From Sphaerisporangium krabiense (GTDB lineage Bacteria; Actinomycetota; Actinomycetes; Streptosporangiales; Streptosporangiaceae): a stretch of 64,000 bases of DNA. The DNA lies in assembly GCF_014200435.1 (NCBI RefSeq), contig NZ_JACHBR010000002.1:424501-488500 (forward strand), in the 5' to 3' direction. Below are positions 26,933 through 36,325 of the stretch, piece after piece (the first letter of the stretch is position 1; each line of letters starts with the position of its first letter). The translations under genes were made by a program, and so were the position numbers. Under the pieces are notes generated by a model. The model did no database searches and was not told where the DNA came from. It saw only the letters and a program-made list of their open reading frames with translations.

Positions 26933-28963
26933 TCACCGGGCGGGTTCCGGCCGCGGTCCCCGCGGGTCGCCCGTCACGTCCACGGGCGCGTCCCGGCCGG
27001 CCGGGATGACCAGCGTGTGCGGCAGCAGCACGACGGCCGTGGTGCCGCCGTAGGGCGAGCGGCGCAGGGCCACCTTGATGTCGTGCCGGGCCGCCAGCCG
27101 GCTGACCACGAACAGGCCGAGCCGGTCGCTGTCGGCGAGGTCGAACTCCGGCGGGTCCGCGAGGCGGCGGTTGATCTCGTCGCGGTCCTCGGCCGCCATC
27201 CCGAGGCCGCGGTCCTCGATCTCGACGGCGAACCCGTGGCCGACCTGGTCGCCCCTGATGTGCACCCGGGTGCTGGGCGGCGAGAAGACGGTGGCGTTCT
27301 CCACCAGCTCGGCGAGCAGGTGGATCACGTCGGCCACGGCCGTGCCGGCCAGCGACGCGTCCGGCATGGGCAGGACGGTGACGCGCGTGTAGTCCTCGAC
27401 CTCGGCCACCGAGCCGCGCACCACGTCGTGCACCGGCACCGGCTTGCGCCAGGCGCGCCCGGCCGGGGCGCCGGACAGGATGATCAGGCCCTCGGCCTGG
27501 CGGCGCATGCGCGTGGTGAGGTGGTCCAGCCGGAACAGGTCCGCCAGGGCGTCGGGGGCGCTGGTCTTGCGCTGCATCGTGTCCAGGTGGCTGAGCTGCC
27601 GGTGCAGCAGCGACTGGTTGCGCCGCGCCAGGTTGCGGAACACCAGGCTGACGCCCTTGCGCAGGTCGGCCTGCCCGACCGCCGCCTCGACGGCCGTGCG
27701 CCGCACGGTCGAGAACGCCCGGGCGACGTCGCGCACCTCCAGGGTGGTGCCGGTGACGGGGATGGGCGGCGCGTCGGTGCCGACGTCGACCGGCGCGCCG
27801 GCGCGCAGCTTGGCGACGACGGCGGGAAGCCGGACGTCGGCCAGGTCCAGGGCCGCGGAGCGCAGGTCGGTCAGCTCGTGGGAGAGCCCGCGCCCGAGGC
27901 GGGCCGACAGCACGACGGCGAGGAGGATGGCCAGCAGTCCCGCGCCGCCGGCGATGACGATCCGGGCGATGATGCCCGCGGCGACGCCGTCGGCGCGCCC
28001 GGTGAGCAGCGTCGTGCGCTCGGCGTCGAGGCGGTCCATGCGCGTGCCGAGCCCCCCGGCCAGGCCCTGCCACGCCGAGGCCCGCGCGAGCGCGCCGCGC
28101 CGGGCGGCGACCTCGTTCTCGATGGCGATGAGCCGCTTGTAGTCGGCCGAGGCGAGCAGCGTGTCGTAGGGAGCGCGCACCTCGGGGTCCAGCGCCTGCA
28201 CGCCCCGGTCCAGCAGCAGCGCGCGCCCGGCGACGATCTGGGCGAACTCACGCTGCTCGTCGAGGCCGAGCGTGCCGCGCAGCAGCGCGCCCGACAGCAG
28301 GGCGTCCTCCTGGGCGAGCATCTCCCGCGACCTGGCGATGGTCTGCAGGCCGGTGGACTGCCGGTACAGGGCGGGGTCGGGCACGGTGACGAGCCGGTCG
28401 GCCATCCGATAGAGCGCGTCCTGGATCTCGGTGTACCGCTGCACGGCCGTCAGGCGGTCGACGGCCCGCGCGTCGACCTCCTCCCGGACGCCGCCGAGGC
28501 GCTCCAGTTGCCGCTCCAGGTCGTCGAGGCCCTCGGCCACGTCGGCCCCGATGACCGTCCCCGCCTCCTCCGAGGCCGTGCGCTCGTGGAGCCGCGCCAC
28601 CGCGGCGTCGGTCTCCTGGCGGGCGGTCACGAGGTCGCCCGCGTCGGGCGTGGTCCCGCTCAGCACCAGGGCGGACAGGTGGCGCTCGCGCCGCACGTGG
28701 TCGGCGACGGCCGACGCCGGGGTCGCGACCTGCTCGTACTGCGTGACCGCCGTGCGCAGGGCGAACAGGTCGCCGACCAAGTGCCCGGTGAAGAAGCTCC
28801 ACAGCACGATGAGCGCCACGATCGGCAGGCTCAGCAGCGAGTAGAGCTTGAAGCGGAGCGTGCGCTCCCGCCCGGACGGCTCACCGGCGCCGGCCGCGGC
28901 GCGGACGAGCGCGCGCGGCGGCCCGCCGAGCCGGTTGACGATCGCCGTGAGGCTGACGCCCAC
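26933..28963 (-). CDS. CvnA-like sensor histidine kinase with nitrate/nitrite-sensing (NIT) domain
   Basis: A 676-residue membrane sensor. TM1 is at about 43-63 (LYSLLSLPIVALIVLWSFF), then an all-helical extracytoplasmic NIT-type domain, TM2 near 330-352, a HAMP-like linker, a dimerisation region LVFRNLARRNQSLLHRQL and a HATPase (N box LLAELVENATVFSPP, G1 EDRGLGM, G2 DRLGLFVVSRLAARH). This is the layout of conservon CvnA proteins, in which the usual phospho-acceptor His box is altered. The normal conservon partners (roadblock protein, DUF742 protein, small GTPase) are absent nearby, so this is an orphan. It starts 32 bp after the EcfT stop and may be read through from the ECF operon. Confidence 0.85.
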   Translation of the reverse strand: MGVSLTAIVNRLGGPPRALVRAAAGAGEPSGRERTLRFKLYSLLSLPIVALIVLWSFFTGHLVGDLFALRTAVTQYEQVATPASAVADHVRRERHLSALVLSGTTPDAGDLVTARQETDAAVARLHERTASEEAGTVIGADVAEGLDDLERQLERLGGVREEVDARAVDRLTAVQRYTEIQDALYRMADRLVTVPDPALYRQSTGLQTIARSREMLAQEDALLSGALLRGTLGLDEQREFAQIVAGRALLLDRGVQALDPEVRAPYDTLLASADYKRLIAIENEVAARRGALARASAWQGLAGGLGTRMDRLDAERTTLLTGRADGVAAGIIARIVIAGGAGLLAILLAVVLSARLGRGLSHELTDLRSAALDLADVRLPAVVAKLRAGAPVDVGTDAPPIPVTGTTLEVRDVARAFSTVRRTAVEAAVGQADLRKGVSLVFRNLARRNQSLLHRQLSHLDTMQRKTSAPDALADLFRLDHLTTRMRRQAEGLIILSGAPAGRAWRKPVPVHDVVRGSVAEVEDYTRVTVLPMPDASLAGTAVADVIHLLAELVENATVFSPPSTRVHIRGDQVGHGFAVEIEDRGLGMAAEDRDEINRRLADPPEFDLADSDRLGLFVVSRLAARHDIKVALRRSPYGGTTAVVLLPHTLVIPAGRDAPVDVTGDPRGPRPEPAR

Positions 28964-28995
28964 GAATTACCTCCAGTCGCAGTGGTGGACCACCG

Positions 28996-29811
28996 TCACG
29001 GCACCCATACCGTCCCGGTCAGCCCGAGGAGCTTGGCGGCCGTGGCCACGGCCGCCATCGCGGCGAAGCCGCCGAGCAGGAGCAGGTCCGCCCGGTCGAA
29101 GGACAGCTCGCGCGTCCACGTGCGGTGCCTGCCGCCGAAGCCGCGCAGGTCCATGGCGTTGACGGTGTCCTCGGCGTCGATCAGGGCGTTCACCGTCACC
29201 GGCACCACGACGGGCTTCAGCGTCAGCAGGCGCCTGACCGGGTTGCGGCTGCGGCTGTGCTCGTATCCTCGCAGCCGCTGGGCGTCCACGGTCTCGTTCA
29301 GGTTCGCCCAGGTGGAGGGCAGGAAGCGGAAGGTGAGGTCCACTCCGTACGCCAGGCGCTGGGACAGGCCGAGCCGCGCGAACGCCACGCCGAGGTCGCT
29401 CGGGGCGATGGTGAACGCCACGGGGAACCCGACCAGCGCCAGCGAGACGTAGCGCACCAGCAGCGTGGCGGCGTACGACAGCGTGGTCCAGCTCACCTCG
29501 GCGCCGGTGCCCGGGATCGTGACCAGCACCCCCTCGCCGGCGCGTGTGTCGGCCGCGGTGAACACGCTGTTGGCGGCGACGAGCAGCGTGGTGAACGCCA
29601 GCATGAACGCCCAGTTGGCCCGCACGCCGCGCCACGGGATGCCCGCGGCGCGGTAGTACAGCAGGGCGACGACCGTGCAGGCGAGGACCGCGCGCAGGTC
29701 GTCGATCCCCGCCACGGCCACCAGGTGGAGCACGGGCACCAGCAGCAGCACCCGCGGGTCGCGGCGGCCGAGGAAGGAGTCCGCGCCCAGGTGGCGCGGC
29801 GTGACGTCCAT
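28996..29811 (-). CDS. ECF transporter transmembrane component EcfT (CbiQ family)
   Basis: A 271-residue membrane protein with five or six helices and the two Ala-x-x-x-Arg-Gly coupling motifs that contact the ATPases (DAQRLRGYEHS and NAMDLRGFGGRHR). It forms the shared scaffold of an energy-coupling-factor importer with the S component and double ATPase encoded just upstream. The gene starts 4 bp after the S-component stop. Confidence 0.9.
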   Translation of the reverse strand: MDVTPRHLGADSFLGRRDPRVLLLVPVLHLVAVAGIDDLRAVLACTVVALLYYRAAGIPWRGVRANWAFMLAFTTLLVAANSVFTAADTRAGEGVLVTIPGTGAEVSWTTLSYAATLLVRYVSLALVGFPVAFTIAPSDLGVAFARLGLSQRLAYGVDLTFRFLPSTWANLNETVDAQRLRGYEHSRSRNPVRRLLTLKPVVVPVTVNALIDAEDTVNAMDLRGFGGRHRTWTRELSFDRADLLLLGGFAAMAAVATAAKLLGLTGTVWVP

Positions 29812-29815
29812 CGGT

Positions 29816-30379
29816 TCACCGGCCGGCGCGCTTGGACAGCGGCTCCCAGAGCGCGTCGAGGGCCGGAGTGAGGATGACGACGGCGATGGCGTTGGCCAGC
29901 AGCGCGGGCCCGTAGTTGAGGGTCAGGAAGGTGGTGACGTCGATGCCCTGCACCCACATGTCGGTGGCGACGAAGAGCAGCCCCGCGGCGGTGGCGACCA
30001 GGGCGCCGACGGCCGTCACGACCAGGCGCGGCGCCTCGCCGGTGATCGGCGGCAGCACCGCGAAGATCAGCCCGGCGAGGGCGCCCACCAGCCCGTTGGC
30101 GACGCTCCAGTTCCAGTACGCGAGCCCGGCGCCCTGGGCGAGATCGATGAGGAGGTTGCCGACCAGTCCGGTGAAGGCGCCGGCGATGACGCCGAAGCGC
30201 TTGCCGAAGAAGGGGACCAGCGCGAACGCGGGACGGACGGTGACGTTCTGGGTGCCGGGGATAAGGAAGCTGAACAGGCCGAGCGCGGCGTAGAGCGCCG
30301 CGCCGACCGCGCCGTAGACGACGGTCCGGGATGAGACATCCAGTAACGGCCGTCGCCAGGGCGCCGCGTCTGCGCTCAT
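29816..30379 (-). CDS. ECF transporter S component, UPF0397-like
   Basis: A 187-residue membrane protein with five to six helices. The segment NVTVRPAFALVPFFGKRFGV followed by AGAFTGLVGNLLIDL resembles UPF0397-family S components, which are usually encoded with a two-domain ECF ATPase, as here. S components bind a vitamin or other micronutrient with high affinity; the ligand of this group is not settled and no biosynthetic gene nearby identifies it. It overlaps the ATPase stop by 4 bp. Confidence 0.82.
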   Translation of the reverse strand: MSADAAPWRRPLLDVSSRTVVYGAVGAALYAALGLFSFLIPGTQNVTVRPAFALVPFFGKRFGVIAGAFTGLVGNLLIDLAQGAGLAYWNWSVANGLVGALAGLIFAVLPPITGEAPRLVVTAVGALVATAAGLLFVATDMWVQGIDVTTFLTLNYGPALLANAIAVVILTPALDALWEPLSKRAGR

Positions 30380-32085
30380 GAGGGGGTGGGTCCTTCCTGG
30401 TGGAACGGGGTCGAGCCGGAGGGATGGGCCGAGAGCGATATGTGGCGTGCCAGATCGAAGGGGTGGGGGATCGGGGCGGCGCCGGACGCGGGGAGTCCGG
30501 AAAGATGTTCGCGGAGCGCGCGGACCAGGCCGGTGGCGCGCAGTCCCGCCCCGGCCCAGACGTCCTCGGCGCGGGCCAGGTCGGCGGGGGAGGCGTCGGC
30601 GACCACGCGCCCGTCGTCCACGACGACGACGCGGTCGGCGTAGGTGAGGGCGAGGTCCACGTCGTGGGTGATGAAGTAGACGCTCTCCACGCCGCCGGCC
30701 GCGAGGGCGTGGCCCATGAACGCGGTGGTGGTGTGGAGGTCCTGTCCCGCGGTGGGCTCGTCCAGGATGAGCGTGCGGGGGCGCATGGCTAGGGCCAGGG
30801 CGACGGTGAGACGGCGCTGCTGCCCGAACGACAGCGTCCGCGGCGGGCGGTCCATGATGCCGGCCTCGCCGTCGAGCAGCGTCGCCCGCAGGACCTCCGC
30901 CGCGTCCTCGGCGATCTCCTCGGGGCGCCTGCCGAGGTTGCGCGGCCCGAAGGCCAGCTCGCGGCCGACGGTGGCGCTGAACAGCGCCTGCCCGGGGTTC
31001 TGGAACACGTAGCCGAAGGTCGTGGCCAGGCTGATGATCGAGCGCTCGGCCACCGGGGAGCCGTCCACCAGCACCTCGCCGCGGGAGGCGGTGACGAGCA
31101 TGACGGCGGCGCGCAACAGGGTGGACTTGCCGGCCCCGTTCGGGCCGAGGACCGCGATCCGCTGGCGGGCGCCGAGCGCGAGGTCGACCCCGGTGAGCAC
31201 GGCGCGCGGGCCGTACGCCAGCGTGACTCCGCGGTATTCGAGGCGCGGCACCGGCGGGCCGGTGTCCGGCCGGGGCGGCGGGGGCACGGCGGGCAGTTCG
31301 GCGGCGCGGGCGACCAGGGTGGGGAACGGCAGCTTGACGTGCCCGGCGGGGGCGACGCGCAGGAACCCCTCCACGGGGCCGAGGTAGCGGGTGGCGCCGT
31401 CCTCCAGGTAGAGCACCTCGCCGGGGCCGAACTCCAGGATCTCCTCGACCCGGTGCTCGACGACCACGGCCGCGCCGCCCTCGTCGACGAACCTCCTGAT
31501 CTCGCGCATCAGGCGCAGGCCGGCCGCGGGGTCGAGGTTGGCCAGCGGCTCGTCCACGACCACCACCTTGGGGTCCATGGCGAGCACGCCCGCGAAGGCG
31601 ACCAGCTGGAGCTCGCCGCCGCTCAGCTCGGAGGTGGCCCGCTCCAGCAGGTGGCCGACGCCGACGCGGCCGGCGATGGCGGCGATCCTGCGGTGGATCT
31701 CCTCGCGCGGCAGGCCCAGGTTCTCCGGGCCGAAGGCGATCTCAGCGGCGACGGTGGTGCCGACGACCTGGCGGCGCGGGTCCTGGAGCATCGTGCCGAC
31801 GACGGTGGACAGCTCGCGCACCGTCATGCCGGCGACGGGACGGCCGCCGACGCGCACCTCGCCGGTGACCTCGGCCCGGTAGGCGTGCGGGATCAGGCCG
31901 TTGAGCAGGCGCAGCAGCGTGCTCTTGCCGCATCCGGACGGGCCGCTGACCAGCGTGAGGTCCCCGGGGCGCACGGTCAGCGAGACCGGGCCGAGCGCGG
32001 GGCGGCGGGCGGGGTCGGGGGACCCGGGGGACCCGGTGGACAGGTAGTGGACGCGCGCGTCATGGACCTCGATGAGCGCGGTCAT
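30376..32085 (-). CDS. ECF transporter fused double ATPase (EcfA1-EcfA2)
   Basis: A 569-residue protein with two complete ABC ATPase halves. Half one has Walker A SGPSGCGKSTLLRLLNG, signature LSGGELQLVAFA and Walker B VVVDEPLANLD; half two has LGPNGAGKSTLL, LSFGQQRRLTVALAL and LILDEPTAGQD. The two motors of an ECF importer are thus on one chain. The ATG giving MTALIEVHD has GGAAGGCG in front; an in-frame GTG at 32112 is upstream of that site and less likely. First gene of a three-gene operon. Confidence 0.92.
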   Translation of the reverse strand: MTALIEVHDARVHYLSTGSPGSPDPARRPALGPVSLTVRPGDLTLVSGPSGCGKSTLLRLLNGLIPHAYRAEVTGEVRVGGRPVAGMTVRELSTVVGTMLQDPRRQVVGTTVAAEIAFGPENLGLPREEIHRRIAAIAGRVGVGHLLERATSELSGGELQLVAFAGVLAMDPKVVVVDEPLANLDPAAGLRLMREIRRFVDEGGAAVVVEHRVEEILEFGPGEVLYLEDGATRYLGPVEGFLRVAPAGHVKLPFPTLVARAAELPAVPPPPRPDTGPPVPRLEYRGVTLAYGPRAVLTGVDLALGARQRIAVLGPNGAGKSTLLRAAVMLVTASRGEVLVDGSPVAERSIISLATTFGYVFQNPGQALFSATVGRELAFGPRNLGRRPEEIAEDAAEVLRATLLDGEAGIMDRPPRTLSFGQQRRLTVALALAMRPRTLILDEPTAGQDLHTTTAFMGHALAAGGVESVYFITHDVDLALTYADRVVVVDDGRVVADASPADLARAEDVWAGAGLRATGLVRALREHLSGLPASGAAPIPHPFDLARHISLSAHPSGSTPFHQEGPTPS

Positions 32086-32272
32086 GACGGGTCGCCTTCC
32101 GATCTGCTCCACTGCGGTGGTCGGCCGCCGGGCCGAAACACAATGTCCACAGAGATTAAAGGGGACAGTGTGTTGTCAGCGCAATTGCTGTGAAACGAGC
32201 CCATTAGGCGTGCTGACCGAATTGTACGCTTTCGGCTACCTCAATTACGGACGCGTGAATTGAAGGCGTGCG

Positions 32273-32309
32273 CCGGGTTGCGGCAAGGTGATCACTTGCC
32301 GCGACCCGG
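32273..32309 (-). terminator. 15-bp stem terminator after the unknown membrane-protein gene
   Basis: CCGGGTTGCGGCAAG (32273-32287) pairs with CTTGCCGCGACCCGG (32295-32309) with one G-T-type mismatch and a 7-base loop. It begins 11 bp after the stop of the leftward gene and separates it from the ECF operon. Confidence 0.7.
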
Positions 32310-32319
32310 CGGCCGGGGG

Positions 32320-33225
32320 TCAGGTGCGGCTGGGAGTGCGCGGGCGGTCCGCGGCGGGCAGGCAGAGGCCGCCGGCGCGCCGGGCCTCCGCCAGGGTCGC
32401 GCGGAAGAGGCGCTCCACCTCGTGGGCCTGCGCGGTGAGGCGGCCGGTGTGGGGGACGGCCAGGTGGTCCTCCTCGGTCTCGGCCAGCAGGCGCTCGTAG
32501 TCGGGGGTGCGCTCCCGCAGCACCCCGAGCTGCCGGTGCGCGTGGAACACCGCGTCCGCCCTGCGCACCCCGGCCGCGTACTCCTCCAGGGCGGCCACCC
32601 GCGCCCCGAGCGAGCGGTGCGCCCGCTCCAGCGCCTCGGCGTAGGGGCCGAAGACGGCGGCCACGTCGTCGGGCACGTCGCGGGGCACGATCCGGTGGTG
32701 CTCCGCACGGGTGCGGGTGAGGTCGGCCAGCCGTACGGCGAGCCGCCAGACCTCGGCCGGGAGGGTCGCGGCGTTGTCGATGGCGTCGAGCATCCCGGCG
32801 TGGTGCACCCGCGACCGCAGCACCTCCTCGGCCGCCCGCTGCGCCCTGGCCAGCATCTCCCGGGACTCGGCGTCCAGGTCGCCGGGGAGGACGAACCGGT
32901 CGGCGTGCGCCGCGGCCACGCGCAGCCGCCGCCGTGCCTCGCGGCGCGCGGGGTCGCCCGCCAGCGCGTGGACGCCGGACAGCCCCGCGATGACGGCGCC
33001 GAGCGCGGCCATGCCCCACGGCCCGGCCAGCGCGAGGGTCGCCAGGAGGAACAGGGCCACGACCGCGACCGCGGAGGGGCGGGGGCCCGCGCGCGGGGGG
33101 ACGGCCCCGGCGCGCACGGCCGTGAGCGCGGCGGGGCCGGAGCGCAGCGTCTCGGCGACCCCCGGCGGCAGCGCCGGGTCGAGGACGAGCCGGGGGAACT
33201 CGCGCGGCGGCGTGCGTGCGTCCAC
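32320..33225 (-). CDS. Hypothetical protein with a two-helix membrane hairpin and long helical C-terminus
   Basis: A 301-residue protein of unknown family. A Pro/Arg-rich N-terminus is followed by a hydrophobic hairpin (AVVALFLLATLALAGPWGMA and the next ALGAVIAGLSGVHAL) at about residues 52-88. The remaining 210 residues are charged and mostly helical (RRRLRVAAAHADRFVLPGDL onward), probably cytoplasmic. The GTG was chosen because CAGGAGGTT lies directly ahead; a longer frame to 33291 lacks a ribosome site. No catalytic motif is visible. Confidence 0.65.
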   Translation of the reverse strand: MDARTPPREFPRLVLDPALPPGVAETLRSGPAALTAVRAGAVPPRAGPRPSAVAVVALFLLATLALAGPWGMAALGAVIAGLSGVHALAGDPARREARRRLRVAAAHADRFVLPGDLDAESREMLARAQRAAEEVLRSRVHHAGMLDAIDNAATLPAEVWRLAVRLADLTRTRAEHHRIVPRDVPDDVAAVFGPYAEALERAHRSLGARVAALEEYAAGVRRADAVFHAHRQLGVLRERTPDYERLLAETEEDHLAVPHTGRLTAQAHEVERLFRATLAEARRAGGLCLPAADRPRTPSRT

Positions 33226-33362
33226 ATGAACCTCCTGGGGAAGGCGGCCGGCGGCGAGCCCGCACGGCCTCCACTCCGGGGCGAGGTCCATGAGGGCTCA
33301 CCCTTTTACACCATGTGGTGCTTTTCGCCGGGATGGCAGCCGTCACGTGATGGACATGTCTT

Positions 33363-33391
33363 TTGACACTTTGCCGTGCGCGGTGTTCTCC
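33363..33391 (+). promoter_or_regulatory. Possible promoter of the tyrosine phosphatase gene
   Basis: A perfect TTGACA at 33363-33368 in the AT-richer gap upstream of the phosphatase. With a 17-bp spacer the -10 position reads TTCTCC, which is poor, so only the -35 is convincing. A near-palindrome CACCATGTGGTG lies about 45 bp upstream of it. Confidence 0.3.
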
Positions 33392-33425
33392 GTGCGGACA
33401 TAGGGCCCAGATAGGCTGGTAGGTG

Positions 33426-34250
33426 ATGAGCGAAGTAACGAGGTGGATAGCCCTTGACGGAGCCGTCAACGTGCGGGACCTCGGCGGTCTCCCCACGATG
33501 GACGGCCGGACGACGCGGTTCGGGCGGGTGCTCCGCTCGGACAACCTGCAGGACCTCACCGACGCCGACGTGCGCAGGCTCGTCGGCGAGATCAAGCTGC
33601 GCGACGTGATCGACCTGCGCTCCAACAACGAGGTCGCCCTCGAGGGCCCGGGCCCGCTGACCCGCGTGCCGGGGGTCGGCATCCATCACCTGACCCTCTT
33701 CGCCGAGGGCGGCCTGTACACCGACGTCGAGGCCGACACCGGCGTCCCGGCGCCCGCCGGCCGCCGCATCGACGCCGACCGGGTGCTGCCCTGGCAGGGC
33801 CGCCACGAGGAGGGCACGCGCGAGAGCAGGGTGATCGGCTTCTACCAGGGCTACCTGCGCGACCGGCCCGACGCGGTCGTCGCCGCCCTGCGGGTGCTCT
33901 CGCGGGGGGACGGCGCGGCGCTCGTGCACTGCGCGGCGGGCAAGGACAGGACCGGGGTCGTCTGCGCGCTCGCCCTGTCGGTCGCCGGGGTCACCCGCGA
34001 GGCCATCGTCGCCGACTACGCCCAGACCGGCGACCGCATGGAGCGGATCCTCGCCCGGCTGCGGTCCACCGCGACCTACCGCGACGACCTGGACAACCGG
34101 CCCGCCGACAGCCACATGCCGCGCCGGGAGCACATGGAGCACTTCCTGGGCCTGCTCGACCAGCGATACGACGGGCCGCTCGGCTGGCTGGAGCGCAACG
34201 GCTGGACCTCCGGCGACGCCGGCGCCCTGCGCGCGCGGCTGCTCGGCTGA
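33426..34250 (+). CDS. Tyrosine/serine protein phosphatase (PTP-like, IphP type)
   Basis: A 274-residue enzyme of the PF13350 group. The N-terminal VNVRDLGGLPTMDGR and the phosphate-binding loop HCAAGKDRTG (catalytic Cys and Arg both present, near residue 182) are diagnostic. Family members remove phosphate from tyrosine, serine or phosphoinositides. An alternative GTG start three bases upstream changes one residue only. The gene stands alone, convergent with the oxidoreductase 4 bp away. Confidence 0.92.
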   Translation: MSEVTRWIALDGAVNVRDLGGLPTMDGRTTRFGRVLRSDNLQDLTDADVRRLVGEIKLRDVIDLRSNNEVALEGPGPLTRVPGVGIHHLTLFAEGGLYTDVEADTGVPAPAGRRIDADRVLPWQGRHEEGTRESRVIGFYQGYLRDRPDAVVAALRVLSRGDGAALVHCAAGKDRTGVVCALALSVAGVTREAIVADYAQTGDRMERILARLRSTATYRDDLDNRPADSHMPRREHMEHFLGLLDQRYDGPLGWLERNGWTSGDAGALRARLLG

Positions 34251-34254
34251 GCCC

Positions 34255-35295
34255 TCAGAACGCCCGCGCGTCCAGCGCGACCGCGCGGCCCTCGGCCGCG
34301 GACGTGCGGGCCGCGTGCAGCACCGCCAGGGCCTCCGCCACCTCGGACGGATCGACGGGCGGCGGCGCGCCGTCGCGCAGGCAGGCCACCACCCCGGCGT
34401 AGAACTCCTGGTAGGCGCCCGGCACGGTCGCGACGGGCCGGGCGTCGCCGTCCGTCCCGAGCGTGCCCCACCGCTCCGGAGGCTCGGCGCCCCAGCCGGG
34501 CACGCCCGGGCGCTCGCCCGCGCGCAGCCGCTCCTCCTGCACGTCCAGCCCCCACTTGACGTAGGCGGCGCGCGAGCCGAGCACTCGCAGGCGTGGTCCC
34601 GGCCGTGCGGCCACCGAGCTCATCCACAGATGGGAGCGCGCGCCGCCCGCGTGGGTCAGCGCGACGAACGCGTCGTCGTCCGCGCCCACCCCCGGCCGCC
34701 GCACGTCGGTCTCGGCGTACACCGAGGCCACCGGGCCGAGATAGCGCAGCGCCTGGTCGACCAGATGGCTGCCCAGGTCGTACAGCAGCCCGCCCAGCTC
34801 CTCGGGCCCGCCGTTCTCGCGCCACCCTCCCTTGGGCACCGGACGCCAGCGCTCGAACCGGGACTCGAAGCGGTGGACCTCGCCGAGGTCGAGCGTGCGC
34901 AGCGTCAGGAAGTCGCCGTCCCAGCGGCGGTTCTGGAAGACCGTCAGCATCAGGCCGCGCTCGCGCGCCAGGCCGATCAGCTCCACGGCCTCGGCGGCGG
35001 TGCCGGCGAGCGGTTTGTCCACCACCACGGGCAGCCCCGCCGACAGCGCGGCGCGGGCCAGCGGGACGTGCGTGCGGTTCGGCGAGGCGATCACGATCAC
35101 GTCGAGGCCGAGCGCCAGGAGCTCGTCGGCGGAGGGGACGACCCGGGCGCCGGGGTGGTCGCGGGCGACGCGGGCCGCGCGGCCGGGATCCCGGGTGACG
35201 ACGGCGGCGAGCCGCAGGCCGGGCGTCGCCGCGATGAGCGGGGCGTGGAAGAACTCTCCGGCCGTGCCGTACCCGGCCAGGCCGGCACTGATCAT
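34255..35295 (-). CDS. Gfo/Idh/MocA-family oxidoreductase
   Basis: A 346-residue NAD(P)-dependent dehydrogenase. A Rossmann fold opens AGLAGYGTAGEFFHAPLI, the active-site lysine is in VVVDKPLAGTAAEAVE (near residue 95), and the C-terminal substrate domain carries GGLLYDLGSHLVDQALRYLG, where the GxHxxD-type triad sits. This resembles scyllo-inositol or sugar dehydrogenases such as YvaA/IolW, but the substrate is not identifiable. The ATG overlaps the PAC2 stop by 4 bp. Confidence 0.9.
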   Translation of the reverse strand: MISAGLAGYGTAGEFFHAPLIAATPGLRLAAVVTRDPGRAARVARDHPGARVVPSADELLALGLDVIVIASPNRTHVPLARAALSAGLPVVVDKPLAGTAAEAVELIGLARERGLMLTVFQNRRWDGDFLTLRTLDLGEVHRFESRFERWRPVPKGGWRENGGPEELGGLLYDLGSHLVDQALRYLGPVASVYAETDVRRPGVGADDDAFVALTHAGGARSHLWMSSVAARPGPRLRVLGSRAAYVKWGLDVQEERLRAGERPGVPGWGAEPPERWGTLGTDGDARPVATVPGAYQEFYAGVVACLRDGAPPPVDPSEVAEALAVLHAARTSAAEGRAVALDARAF

Positions 35296-36197
35296 GAGTC
35301 GGACTCGTCGCGCTCGGCGAGGAAACGCTCGAACTGCGCGGCGAGCTCGTCTCCCGTGGGCATCGGCGTCGTCTCGGCCATGAGGTTCTCGCGCTCGGCC
35401 CCGGCGGTGAACGCGTCGTACTGCTGTTCCAGGCCCTGGATCGCCGTGGACAGCTCGGCGGAGGCGACGATCTGCTCCTCGATCTCGGCCGTGGTCTTCT
35501 CGGCGGCGTCCCGCAGGCCGTCCAGCGGGAACACCAGCCCCGTGCTGCGGGTCACCGCCTCCAGCGCGGTCACCGCCGCCCGGGGGTACTCGGCCTGGGC
35601 CAGGTAGTGCGGGACGTGGACGGCGTACCCGAGGGCGGCGTGGCCGCGGGCGCCGAGCCGCAGCTCCAGCAGCGCGGCGGCGCTGCCCGGCACCTGGATC
35701 TTGCCGAACGGGCTGCCCGGGCCGCTCACCAGCTCCGGGCGCGTGCCGTGGGCGGTCACGCCGAGCGGGCGGGTGTGCGGCGCGGCCATGGGGATGCCGT
35801 GCATGGTGACCAGCCTGCCGATGTTGAGCCGGGTGGCCAGGGCGCCGACCGCCTCGGTGAACAGCTCCCACTCGCGGTCGGGCTCCGGGCCGCTCATCAG
35901 CAGGAAGGGCGTGCCCGCCGCGTCGTGGGCGAGGTGGACGGCGAGCTCAGGAGTCTCGCAGTCGACCCAGCGGTCGGTGTCGAAGGTCATCAGGGGACGC
36001 CGCGAGCGGTAGTCGAGGAGGCGGTCCACGTCGAACGTCGCCACGACCCGGTGCTCAAGCTCGGCGAGCAGGTGGCCGATGGCGAGCCGCCCGGCGCCTC
36101 CGGCGTCGACGAAGCCCTCGAAGTGGTAGAGCAGCACCGGATCGGTCAGCTCGGGCAGGTCGCCGCTGAGCCGGTAGAGATCCGTCGGGTCGAACAC
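35292..36197 (-). CDS. PAC2 family protein
   Basis: A 301-residue actinobacterial PAC2-domain protein (VLLYHFEGFVDAGGAGRLAI near the start; VTMHGIPMAAPHTRP in the middle). The fold is shared with eukaryotic proteasome-assembly chaperone 2; actinobacteria have proteasomes, but a link of this family to them is not proven. The C-terminal 70 residues are acidic and helical. It starts at GTG and is coupled to the oxidoreductase gene. Confidence 0.88.
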   Translation of the reverse strand: MFDPTDLYRLSGDLPELTDPVLLYHFEGFVDAGGAGRLAIGHLLAELEHRVVATFDVDRLLDYRSRRPLMTFDTDRWVDCETPELAVHLAHDAAGTPFLLMSGPEPDREWELFTEAVGALATRLNIGRLVTMHGIPMAAPHTRPLGVTAHGTRPELVSGPGSPFGKIQVPGSAAALLELRLGARGHAALGYAVHVPHYLAQAEYPRAAVTALEAVTRSTGLVFPLDGLRDAAEKTTAEIEEQIVASAELSTAIQGLEQQYDAFTAGAERENLMAETTPMPTGDELAAQFERFLAERDESDS

Positions 36198-36325
36198 CTT
36201 GGGTCCCAGCCTTTCTATCGTCTCTCAAGAGAGAACCTATGGGATGTGGCGAGGATTCCGCCGGGCGAGTGGCCCGCTACCCACCGTCGGGCCGCGCGCA
36301 CGCGGCGGTACCGGGGGGATGCACA

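Noticed and set aside
32113-32272. Riboswitch ahead of the ECF transporter operon
   Set aside because: No TPP, cobalamin, preQ1 or other known core motif could be recognised in the 160 bases upstream of the ATPase gene.
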